Source: Chrysochromulina tobinii (lineage: Eukaryota > Haptophyta > Prymnesiales > Chrysochromulinaceae). Taken from it: DNA of 17,639 bases. The translations under genes and the position numbers were made by a program. Shown in pieces: positions 8,682 to 15,901 of this stretch (its first letter is position 1; every line of letters begins with the position of its first letter). The notes under the pieces were generated by a model. It was not told the DNA's origin, did not search any database, and saw nothing but the letters and a program-made list of their open reading frames with translations. The stretch is from contig JWZX01003139.1 of the NCBI GenBank assembly GCA_001275005.1, positions 1-17,639 on the forward strand. Reading direction: 5' to 3'.

Positions 8682-9719
8682 CTATTTTGCCGCGGCCATG
8701 GCGATGGCGCGTACCGAGCCGTCGTGGCACGCGATCAGGAGGGCGGAACCATCCGGGGCGATCTCGATCGTCGCGAGCTCAGGCTTAGTAGAGCCGACGG
8801 CTTGGACGACCGGGATCTTGTGGATGCAGCCCGCATTGTGGCCAAGCGGGTCCCAGACGCGCACCTGCCCCGTCGTGTGAGTGGTATAGAGCGCCCGGCC
8901 CGACAGAGACCAAGCGAGACCGGTGCAGCACTGCGCGTCTGGCGTTGTGAGCTCGCCAACTGCAGCGGCGTGGCGCACGTCGAAGATGCGCACCGCACCG
9001 TCGACGCACGCGGCGGCTACGAGCATCCCGCCGGGGAAGAAGCCCACGCCGCTGACTTCGGAAGTTGCGGGCAAGGTGTGGGTCCGCTCGCCGCTGCGCA
9101 CGTCCCATAGCCGCACCGTGGCGTCGAGCGAACCGGAGGCAGCGAGCGGACTCTGGCTGAGCGGTCCGAGTGCGAGTGATGTGACGTGTCGCCCGTGACC
9201 ACGGAACGTGTGCACGGATACGCCGCTCTCCACATCCCACGTGCGCAGATCGCCGTCGCCAGAGGCCGTGAGCAGCGCATGGTCATCTAGGAAGGCGAGT
9301 GCCGTGATCATGCCCTCGTGGCCCACGCCATCAGGAGCCGGAAGCGTTTTGCCCACCTCGCACTGTTCGACATCGTTTGACATGTCGCAGATCGAGACCA
9401 CGTTGTCCAAGCCGCCGAGAGCGACGATAGTCTTCGCAAGGTTGGGGCTGACGGCGACAGACGTGACAAACGACCGGGGCATGTATTGCATAGCTTGACT
9501 GTCGACGACGTCCCACACGACGACGGCGCCGCTCTGGTACACACTGACCGCACGTCGAGAGTCGGGGTGCCATGAGGCCCCCAGAGCACGGCTTTGGTTG
9601 GACGTCTTAAGCACCCGGCGCACGCGTGGTCGAGGGATCGGGGCTAACGCGGATGCATCAAGATTGCAGAGAGCCAAGTTGCCGATTTCCGGGTGGAGGT
9701 TCGCGACGCGTGCACACAT
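8682..9719 (-). CDS. GNB: G-protein beta-subunit-like WD40 protein lacking the N-terminal helix
   Basis: The 345-residue protein is a seven-bladed WD40 propeller that follows G-protein beta blade by blade. Blade ends are VVVWD (66-70), SICD (109-112), RTWD (159-162), RLWD (203-206), RIFD (244-247), RVWD (287-290) and a final strand near 336. Family landmarks include RRVL (34-37), GGLDNVVSICD (102-112), FLDD...LLTASGD (143-155), SGSLDATVRLWDVRSGE and FFPGG (227-231). In heterotrimers the subunit binds G-alpha and, through an N-terminal coiled coil, G-gamma. Here only about 33 residues precede RRVL and they show no charged heptad helix, and the GH dipeptide of the first blade is missing. The ATG at 9717-9719 is the first below a TATA-like element; the open frame extends ten codons further to a GTG, an unlikely eukaryotic start. 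It could instead be a related scaffold, but the blade-specific matches favour G-beta. Confidence 0.82.
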   Translation of the reverse strand: MCARVANLHPEIGNLALCNLDASALAPIPRPRVRRVLKTSNQSRALGASWHPDSRRAVSVYQSGAVVVWDVVDSQAMQYMPRSFVTSVAVSPNLAKTIVALGGLDNVVSICDMSNDVEQCEVGKTLPAPDGVGHEGMITALAFLDDHALLTASGDGDLRTWDVESGVSVHTFRGHGRHVTSLALGPLSQSPLAASGSLDATVRLWDVRSGERTHTLPATSEVSGVGFFPGGMLVAAACVDGAVRIFDVRHAAAVGELTTPDAQCCTGLAWSLSGRALYTTHTTGQVRVWDPLGHNAGCIHKIPVVQAVGSTKPELATIEIAPDGSALLIACHDGSVRAIAMAAAK

Positions 9720-10016
9720 GCCTGAGGACCTGCAGTGCAATGCAAACACGAATCAGCCGCGCCCTTCCAAGCGGCTCGGGCAAAGTGAGGAGCGCACTCC
9801 TTCAGCGTTCCGACGAATCGGCGGGGTGCGGCAAACTCTGCGACGCGTTGCCAAAGATAGAATTTAGCAAAGAAAGTTTATAAAGACGTCAATACGAGGG
9901 GGCTCCTGTAACGCCTCGGGTCCACTCGAGATTCACCTACCCGCTGACTGGCTGGGGTCCGTGAGCCCACTGATCCGCTTATCCATGGTGCGAAGCGCTC
10001 GGCACAGCGTCCACGC
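9720..10016. other. 5' region of the G-beta-like gene and 3' region of COMMD10
   Basis: There is no coding frame of note. On the minus strand the interval 9720-9850 contains no ATG (no CAT on the plus strand), which supports 9719 as the start of the G-beta-like gene if transcription starts near 9850. The promoter-like element at 9877-9892 is listed separately. Confidence 0.5.
9877..9892 (-). promoter_or_regulatory. Candidate core promoter: TGACGTC next to TTTATAAA
   Basis: Read on the minus strand, TTGACGTC (9885-9892) is followed directly by TTTATAAA (9877-9884). A TATA box here would place transcription start near 9850, about 130 nt before the ATG at 9719, a reasonable leader. TGACGTC is the core of CRE/bZIP-type sites. 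Both motifs are short, so this is a candidate only, but it is the clearest TATA-like sequence in a GC-rich window and is correctly positioned. Confidence 0.4.
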
Positions 10017-10850
10017 TTACGAGAGCCTGTCCATCTGGCCCTGTATCACGTCGAGCTTGCGCAGCAGCCCCGCCATCGCCTCCGCGTCGAGCTGCACCTG
10101 CACCGGCGTGCGCGTCGCTTGCACGCCTCCCGTGGCGCTCGCGCTGCTAGCAGGCACCTGATTCTCTAGCTCGAGCTGCAGCACCGCGTGTCCCGCCGGC
10201 GTGCGCCCACCGTTGCTGTGGGCTGTGCCGAGGCGGAGCTGCCAGTCGAGGCCGGCGAGGCTGGCCGGCGCGAGCACCGAGCGCTCCTTGAGCGCCTGCA
10301 CGCACTCCGCCGCGCCTCCCAGCCACACCGTACTGCATGCGAGCGCCGCCTCCTCGGCAAGACCCGCGTCCAGCAGCTCGGTGCGAAGCGTCTCCGGCGG
10401 TGTGATGGAGTATGCGGCCTGCTCGAAGATGAAGGCGCCCACGCCAAGGAGGAGCTCCAGATCTGACTCCCCCAGCCCAAACGCCTCGCGCAGCTGCTCC
10501 GTCTCCGCGTTGCTAAAGGCCTCCTGCTCAGAGGGCAAGAGAGGGAGACGACGGGAGTGAGTAGGTGCCTGCGAGTATGTGCCAGCCCGATGCACGTGCG
10601 CGTGGGACTCCGCACAGCTGTACGACCCGCGCGGCTGCCGCACCTTCTTTTCGGGCAGCGCCTTGAGCAGCCGTGCGAGCACCTTGGAAAGGGGCGCCGG
10701 TTCCGCCGCGTTGATGAGCGCCACAGCGGCCGTCCACCGCTTGGTGGCCGTGAAGCTGCGAGAGTGGAGGTGGTGACAGCAACGTATGTGAGCGAGGGTG
10801 TGAGCGCGAGCCCCGGTTGCACTTGGTCGCGAGCGAAGAGCGCACAGCAT
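10017..10850 (-). CDS. COMMD10: COMM domain-containing protein 10, with intron(s)
   Basis: COMMD proteins form the ring of the Commander complex, which works with CCC and retriever in endosomal recycling. The family's helical N-terminal part is visible (TAAVALINAAEP, FSNAETEQLREAFGLGESDLELLL, FIFEQAAYSITPPETL), followed by the COMM domain (LAGLDWQLRLGTAHSN, HAVLQLELEN, VQVQLDAEAM, LLRKLDVIQGQMDRLS). The VALINA start and GLDWQL...VIQGQ pattern fit COMMD10 best. Residues of Arg/His/Ser type after LPEKK interrupt the domain and are intronic: the intron is 10524-10643. A second probable intron (10756-10845) would leave a 5-nt first coding exon, ATGCT, giving M-L-F-T-A-T-K. With both removed the protein is 207 residues, the normal length. 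The first exon is the uncertain part. The open frame extends upstream to a TTG, which I reject as a start. Confidence 0.87.
   Translation of the reverse strand: MLCALRSRPSATGARAHTLAHIRCCHHLHSRSFTATKRWTAAVALINAAEPAPLSKVLARLLKALPEKKVRQPRGSYSCAESHAHVHRAGTYSQAPTHSRRLPLLPSEQEAFSNAETEQLREAFGLGESDLELLLGVGAFIFEQAAYSITPPETLRTELLDAGLAEEAALACSTVWLGGAAECVQALKERSVLAPASLAGLDWQLRLGTAHSNGGRTPAGHAVLQLELENQVPASSASATGGVQATRTPVQVQLDAEAMAGLLRKLDVIQGQMDRLS
10524..10643 (-). other. COMMD10 intron, 120 nt
   Basis: Read on the minus strand the donor is AAG|GTGCGG (10643 downward) and the acceptor is a pyrimidine-rich tract ending gagCAG|GAG (10524). Removal joins LPEKK to EAFSNAET, restoring the continuous helix pattern of the family. 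The intron length is a multiple of three and it has no in-frame stop, so an unspliced reading hides it. Confidence 0.82.
10756..10845 (-). other. Candidate first COMMD10 intron, 90 nt
   Basis: The acceptor ccacctccactctcgCAG|CTTCAC is convincing, and the residues before it (Cys/His/Arg/Ser/Pro-rich) look non-coding. The donor GCT|GTGCGC five bases after the ATG at 10848-10850 is the only GT downstream of that ATG giving the right phase, and it repeats the GTGCG pattern of other introns here. A 5-nt coding exon is unusual, so a different first exon is possible. Confidence 0.45.
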
Positions 10851-11122
10851 CGGCTTCGCCGCAGGCGCAGGTAGTGTGAACTGACCTGTTAATACCTGTC
10901 GTCTCTTCAACGTAGAAGGTTAGAGTCTGGCCCCATAATGACGTGGCCTAAATTGCAACTCAATTAGTAACCACCTCGCCGAGAAGATTGATCGTGCCCA
11001 CGAGAGCCGCGAGGTGAGCGAGCGAGGCGCGCGAGCCGGCGTCGTCAGTACCCGGCACAGTTTTTATTGAGGTCTTGGCCTGCTTCTCGGTGTGTCCCGC
11101 CAGGGCGAACGGTCCACCGAAT
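10851..11122. promoter_or_regulatory. Divergent region between COMMD10 and methyltransferase 2
   Basis: The two genes start away from each other across about 272 bp. A TGACGTGG word (10939-10946), an ACGT-core site of the bZIP type, lies near the centre, in an AT-richer patch (10935-10975). No TATA box is obvious. The frame of methyltransferase 2 is open back to a stop at 11015-11017, so part of this could be coding. Confidence 0.35.
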
Positions 11123-12424
11123 ATGCAGCTCGCAGCATTTCGAGATGTAGGAGTGGGCTCTCCACCGAACCAAGCGGTGCTAGCCCTGCCAGCCTCGCTG
11201 CGTGACGATTCCGGTGGATGCCACGAGTTGCGTGCGACTGTCTACTACCGCGGCGTGCCCATCCTGTCTGCGGGCGGTATTGCCTGCGAGATCGGCGATA
11301 CCAGATGCGAGGAAATGCGGATGTTTCAGCCATCGCTGCGGCCCAACCTGACAATCGCGGCAGGAGCACTGAACAGCTGCCGCGGCCCTTGGTCGCTTCC
11401 ATTGGACGATCCAATCGTCCAATCCATCTTTTCTGCATCATGCTCCGCCGCAACGCAGAAGACAGCGTTCAAAGTTCCAACCGACCTGCCGACAGACGTG
11501 GTGATTGCTGCGCTCGAGGCTGCTGCGAATGCACCCACGCCCGCTTTCAATGTGGACGACCACTATCAGCTTGCCGGGGCTGTGATCGCCGCGAATCGCG
11601 ACGTACCCGAAGACGTGGCCCACCAACTTGAGGTCGGCACCTTCTTGTGCCACACCGCCGTCTTTCAGGCAGCCGTTGCCCGCGAGCTCGGGGTTTCCGC
11701 GCGCATGGTCGTGCATGCTATCGACAAGGGGGGTGGTGCCCGACGCTATTGCGACAGATGGAATCAGGATCGAAAGCAGGGCCCGCCTGTGCACTTCCAC
11801 CAGGGCACAGCCATCACCATTCCACTGACCGTGCCAATCTACCCGCTGCGCCTCTTCTTCGAGGATTCCGTGCATGATTACATGTGGACCAAGCGCGCTT
11901 TCGACGCCTTCGAGCCGTACCTCGTCGAGGGAGGCGTGGTAGTGATGCACGATGTGGGCTGCTGCGGCAACGAGTACCCGGAACTTCAAAGGTTTGGGCG
12001 CGAGCGCATGTTCCGCAACAGCCAGTACCGCGAGATTCGATCTCCGCTGCCCTCGACATGGGCCGAGCTCAACGAGACGCAGAGGAGCCGGATGCTCGCG
12101 GGGCTGCGGGGCTGTCTCGACAACCGGCCTCGGTACCGTGCGCCAGCGGAGATGACCACACCGGCCACCATGGAGACCGACTGCAACGAGCTCTGCCGGA
12201 CCTCGAATTTCTCGCGTAAGGCGTCACTCGGGTACGCTTGGAGCATGTGCATGAACACGCGCGTCTTCCAGCGCATCGTACGGCAGAGAGCGCCGCTCGT
12301 GCTGCGCGTGGAGCGCCAGAAGGAGTGGCCAGGGAAGCAGCGAGGGGTTCCACGCGAGTGGGACCTCGGCGACGGCTGCGATCCGGGGGTGCTAGCAAAG
12401 TCGGAAAGTCGAGAGCTGCTCTAA
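11123..12424 (+). CDS. Methyltransferase-like protein (class I SAM fold, Methyltransf_24 type)
   Basis: From the first ATG the protein has 433 residues. The middle reads as a Rossmann methyltransferase: motif I HQLEVGTFLCHTAVF (about 167-181), a strand ending VVHAIDKG (about 196-203), then LFFEDSVHDYMWTKRAFDAFEPYLVEGGVVVMHDVG (about 244-279), which matches the usual D-x-x-H-x-Y...LL-x-x-GG-x-x-x-x-HD-x-x pattern of Methyltransf_24 and cephalosporin-hydroxylase-like enzymes. The first 150 residues and the Cys-containing C-terminal 130 residues are not recognised. Paired Cys residues (CCG, CRGPW, CNELC, SMCMN) suggest a secretory or Golgi enzyme, possibly glycan-modifying; that is inference. 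The frame is open upstream of the ATG and encodes a hydrophobic stretch (TVFIEVLACFSVCPARANG) that could be part of a signal sequence, so the real start may be further upstream or in another exon. It is divergent from COMMD10. Confidence 0.68.
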   Translation: MQLAAFRDVGVGSPPNQAVLALPASLRDDSGGCHELRATVYYRGVPILSAGGIACEIGDTRCEEMRMFQPSLRPNLTIAAGALNSCRGPWSLPLDDPIVQSIFSASCSAATQKTAFKVPTDLPTDVVIAALEAAANAPTPAFNVDDHYQLAGAVIAANRDVPEDVAHQLEVGTFLCHTAVFQAAVARELGVSARMVVHAIDKGGGARRYCDRWNQDRKQGPPVHFHQGTAITIPLTVPIYPLRLFFEDSVHDYMWTKRAFDAFEPYLVEGGVVVMHDVGCCGNEYPELQRFGRERMFRNSQYREIRSPLPSTWAELNETQRSRMLAGLRGCLDNRPRYRAPAEMTTPATMETDCNELCRTSNFSRKASLGYAWSMCMNTRVFQRIVRQRAPLVLRVERQKEWPGKQRGVPREWDLGDGCDPGVLAKSESRELL

Positions 12425-12792
12425 TGAGAGCCATGGCGGTGAAGCATTTGTTTCATGTTTGTTGACTTTCAGCCATGTGACATCGGCATGTGCTTTCAGC
12501 GACTGCGGTCAGTAGTCATTATTGAGTAGTCTGCTGTGTTGAAAATCCGTGCCGCGTGCCGTGCCGAAAACAATAATAATAACGTACGTACATGCTACAC
12601 GCGAGCGCTCGAAAACTGACAGAGGAGGTGCAAGATTCAAGCAAGCAAGCTAATTAGTCGACACACACAAGTACCTAAACCAGCGCAACCGAGTACCCCT
12701 GTTGCTTGCTTGCTTGCTTGTGCAAGATTTCGTCTAGACCGAGGACGAGGCCCGCTGTTCACGGATCTTCACACCGGCGACGCGCCTTCGAC
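12425..12792. other. Intergenic region, 3' of methyltransferase 2 and 5' of XRN2
   Basis: There is no gene. The sequence is AT-richer than its neighbours and contains caataataataac with a following cgtacgtacatg (about 12570-12594), and an inverted repeat made of AAGC/GCTT tetranucleotides (12638-12720). It should hold the end of the methyltransferase transcript and the XRN2 promoter. Confidence 0.5.
12638..12720. repeat. AAGC/GCTT inverted repeat flanked by direct repeats
   Basis: The left arm caagcaagcaagc (12638-12650) is complementary to gcttgcttgcttg in 12704-12720, separated by roughly 54-58 bases. The word tgcaagatt occurs immediately before the left arm (12629-12637) and immediately after the right arm (12721-12729) as a direct repeat. 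The arms lie about 70 bp upstream of the XRN2 start codon. Confidence 0.75.
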
Positions 12793-14267
12793 ATGGGGGT
12801 GCCCACTTTTTACCGATGGCTGCACGATCACTACCCAAAGTGCGTCACCGACTACATCGAGGCGCCTGCCTCGATGACCGACGAAACGTGGCCCGAGAAC
12901 GGAAACGGCATCGAGGTTGACAACTTTGTGCGCGCCACCCCGACCCCATTCATCATGCGTCGCTCAGCGTGCCTCCCACTCCTTCTGACTCACTCGCACC
13001 CTCTTGGATTTGCAGTATATTGACTTTAATCAGGTCGTCCACCATGCCACGCACCCGCCCGACCGGCCAGTGCCGCCCGACCGAGCGGCGGCCTTCCGCG
13101 CCGTCTTCCGTGCCTTCGACCGGCTCGTGCTGGCGGCGAAGCCACGCCGCCTTCTGGTCGTCGCCTTTGACGGCGTCGCGCCGCGCGCCAAGATGAACCA
13201 GCAGCGTGCACGCCGCTTCCTTGCGGCGCGCGAGCGCGGCGCCGAGCTCGCCTCTCAGTCGGCCGCGGCGATTGCATGGGGTGTGCCGCCGCCTGCGGAG
13301 GCGTTCGACCACAACGCGATTACGCCGGGCACCGAATTCATGGCAGAGCTCGGCGCGGCCCTCCGCCAGCATATTGCATCGCGCGTGGCCGCGGGCGGCG
13401 CCTTTGGGAGTCTGACCATAGTGCTTTCGGACGCGGCGGTCGCGGGTGAGGGCGAGCATAAGATAGCAGCGATCGTCCGCGCACAACGGGCGCAGCCGGG
13501 GTATGATCCCAGCACGACGCACCTGCTGTACGGCCTCGACGCCGACCTCGTCATGATCGGCCTCGCCACGCACGAACGCCGCTTCTACCTGTTGCGGGAC
13601 TGGGTGCCACTCGGGCGCGAGCGCTTCATCGAGCGCTGTGACCTGTGCGGGCGCGAGGGCCATCGAGCTCTCGCTTGCCCGATCCTGTCGGCTGCGCGCG
13701 CGGCTCAGACAGAGGAGCAGCGCGTCGCTGCCGCAGCCGCCGTCGACCAGCCTCCTCCCCTCCTCCTCCTCTCTCTCGGTATCCTGCGAGAGTACCTTCT
13801 CCATTCGCTTCGGCCGGAGGCCCTCTCCACCGCTGCCCTCGGCGCCGCTGCCCTCGGCACGGGCGCTGAGGACGCGAGCGCTCCCAAGGACAGCGACGAG
13901 GCCGACGCGGAGGAGGAGGAGGAGGAGGCGGGCGCGCTGGGTGATGAATGGTGGGACAGTGAGCGGGTACTCGACGATTTCGTCCTCCTCACCTTTTTGG
14001 TCGGCAACGACTTCCTTCCGCCGCTGCCGACGCTCACGATTGCCAACGGCGGGCTTGACGCTTGCCTCGACACGTACCGCACAGTTCGGCGCGCCATCGG
14101 CGGCTATTTGGTGCGCGAGGGCACCTTGCAGCTCCGCCCCTTCCGTCGCTACCTGCGAGCTCTTGTCGCGGTCGAGGTGGCGAATATTTCGAGTGCTCGG
14201 GCCGCGAGCAAGGTGGCAGCGTGCAAGCGCCCCAAGCTGCCCATGCCCGCTCTAACCGGCGGCACTA

Positions 14268-14326
<59 letters not shown>

Positions 14327-15692
14327 GGCGGTGAGAGGGTGGGCAGTGAGGACACTGGCAGCGGCAGTGAAGGCGTCGAGGCAACCACAGAGGAGGCGGT
14401 CGCGCGGGCAGTTGGGATGGAAGCCGTCGCTTGGGTAGGCGCATCGAGCATGCCACACGCCACGAGCGGCGAGGGCGGAAGCGGTTTCAACGGCGGCGGC
14501 GACGGCAGCGGCGGCAGCGGCGGCGATGAGGGGCGCAGCGCGAGGATGGCAGCAGAGTGGCGGGCGGTGGAGGATAAGCAGCGATTCGGGGCGTCCTTTG
14601 ACGAAGCGGCGAGGGAGCAGCTGTGCGCGGACTATCTGCAGGCGCTCGGATGGTGCGCCCACTACTACTATCAAGGCTGCCCGGACTGGCGCTTCTTCCT
14701 AGGCCACCACTACGCGCCCTTCGCTTTCGACCTTGCACGGTACGCGCCGCGCTGGGCGCCGGCGCGCTGGGGGGACGCGCCACCGTTACAGCCTCTCGAG
14801 CAGCTCTTCTGCGTCCTACCACCCGCCTCGGCCCCGTTGTTGCCCGCGTCGTACGCCGACGCACTGCGAGCGCGCGACACGGCGCTCGCCGAGATCGCGC
14901 CTCTCTTCCCCGACGAGATTGAGCTTGATTACCGCGGCAAGAAGCATGCTTGGCAGGCGGTCGTCTTGCTCCCATTCCTTCCGCTCGCCCGCGTCCTCGC
15001 ACTCCTCGCGCCACTCCCTCTGAGCGATGCCGAGGGAGCTCGAGGGGCCAATGAGAACTACCCTTTGGTCTTCACTGCCGCCACCGCCACTCTCGCCGCC
15101 GCCGCCGCTGCATCGACTGCGTCCGTCGCGCCCGCCGCCGCGCCCGCTGCCGCGCCCGCCGCCGCGCCCGTCGCCGCGCCTGTCGCCGGCTGGGTCGCAG
15201 TGGGGTGGGAAGCGGGTGGCCCTCGCTGGACACGTGGCGATCCTCCGGGCGGCGGCGCGCCGTGCATGCCTCAAGCCTCCGCCATGCCTGGCCTCGCCAA
15301 CTGCGATGCCTTCCTCCATGTCTGCCTCCAGTGCCCCCCGCGTGTGGGTCGCTCGGTACGCCGCCCCCTCGCCCACGCCGCACCACCGCAGCGTGCTCCT
15401 CGGCGCTGGCACGCCGCTGCAGCCCTCGCTCACGTGGAGAGACCTCGTGGCCGCTGGCGGCAGGCTGGGCCGCGGGAGCGGAGTAGCCGCCGCCGCTGGT
15501 GAGCACGGGCGCGGGCGCGGCCGGGCGGGCGCGGGCGCTGGCGGGCGAGGGGCCGGGGCGATGCAGCCCAAGCCCAAGCCCAAACCTAGCGGCAGCACTG
15601 GCAAGCGGAGGTTGGGGGGCACTGCCGGCGATGCCGCGTCAGCACTCTCTCCGGACGGTGGCGGCGGCCTCTTTGGGTTTAGCATCGTCTGA
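12793..15692 (+). CDS. XRN2: 5'-3' exoribonuclease 2 (XRN2/RAT1-like), with intron
   Basis: XRN2 degrades 5'-monophosphate RNA in the nucleus and acts in transcription termination and RNA processing. Exon 1 (12793-12927) encodes the invariant start MGVPTFYRWL and ends EVDNF; exon 2 begins at 13016 with YIDFNQVVHHATHP. Seen in order: FDGVAPRAKMNQQRARRF, acidic GEGEHK (E190, E192), YGLDADLVMIGL (D220, D222), a CCHC knuckle CDLCGREGHRALAC (C253, C256, H261, C266) characteristic of XRN2 rather than XRN1, DDFVLLTFLVGNDFLPPLP (about 366-384), then the XRN_M helices with HYYYQGCPDWRFFLGHHYAPFAFDL, LEQLFCVLPPASAPLLP and LDYRGKKHAWQAVVLLPF. Low-complexity inserts include a Glu run and (EGG)7. The final part reads in another frame (VWVARYAAP...RSVLLGAG...LTWRDL to a stop at 15690-15692), reached by an intron or a one-base shift near 15204. 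Length about 894-936 residues, normal for XRN2. Confidence 0.93.
12928..13015 (+). other. XRN2 intron 1, 88 nt
   Basis: The donor is TTT|GTGCGC and the acceptor ggatttgCAG|TAT. A branch-point-like CTGAC occurs at about 12985-12989 in a pyrimidine-rich stretch. Splicing joins EVDNF to YIDFNQ in phase 0, matching the conserved XRN block where a D-N-(F/L)-Y-x-D-x-N sequence is expected. Reading through instead hits a stop at 13021-13023. Confidence 0.9.
14270..14332 (+). repeat. 9-bp minisatellite encoding (Glu-Gly-Gly)7 in XRN2
   Basis: Seven units of gagggcggc (the last is gaaggcggt) encode seven EGG triplets. The repeat sits between the conserved XRN_N region and the XRN_M helices, where a disordered linker is tolerated. 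Units are almost identical, which suggests recent expansion. Confidence 0.9.
15128..15187 (+). repeat. 12-bp repeat encoding an Ala/Pro linker in XRN2
   Basis: Five units of the form gcgcccg(c/t)(c/t)gcc encode an APAA/APVA linker. It lies just before the point where the XRN2 reading frame changes. It separates the XRN_M helices from the C-terminal segment. Confidence 0.75.
15205..15331 (+). other. Candidate second XRN2 intron, 127 nt
   Basis: A strong acceptor (ttcctccatgtctgcctcCAG, ending 15331) precedes the segment PRVWVARYAAP in the third reading frame. A phase-2 donor gg|GTGGGA at 15205 would join it to exon 2. The donor is weaker than those of the other introns, and simply dropping one G from the run gtgggg at 15200-15206 also restores the frame (VAVGGKRVALAG). 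The two explanations cannot be separated by reading alone. Confidence 0.4.
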
Positions 15693-15901
15693 ACTGTGGC
15701 TTAACCTTAAACGTATGCGACGACGCCTGTGGCCTGTGACCTGTAGGTGCACTCTCTCGTCTGTCTCTCATGTCCGGTCTCAAGCAGAGTGCACTCACAT
15801 CCGATCACTCGCTACCCGGGCGCTACGCGCTAACATCGGTCGGATGGTACATGCGACTAAACATGCGACTTCTAGAATGTAATGTAATGGGTTGTTTGCG
15901 G
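15693..15901. other. Convergent 3' region between XRN2 and the membrane protein
   Basis: Only 209 bp separate the two stop codons. I see no coding frame and no definite polyadenylation signal. The XRN2 stop is followed by a short AT-richer stretch (cttaaccttaaacg). Confidence 0.5.

Noticed and set aside
9720-9749. Extended start of the G-beta-like gene at a GTG, ten codons upstream
   Set aside because: GTG starts are not expected in a nuclear gene and the added residues show no conservation. The ATG at 9719 is preferred.
14816-15685. Minus-strand 289-residue frame opposite the XRN2 C terminus
   Set aside because: It is Gly/Arg/Pro-rich with repeat content complementary to the Ala/Pro linker; the plus strand carries conserved XRN2 motifs.
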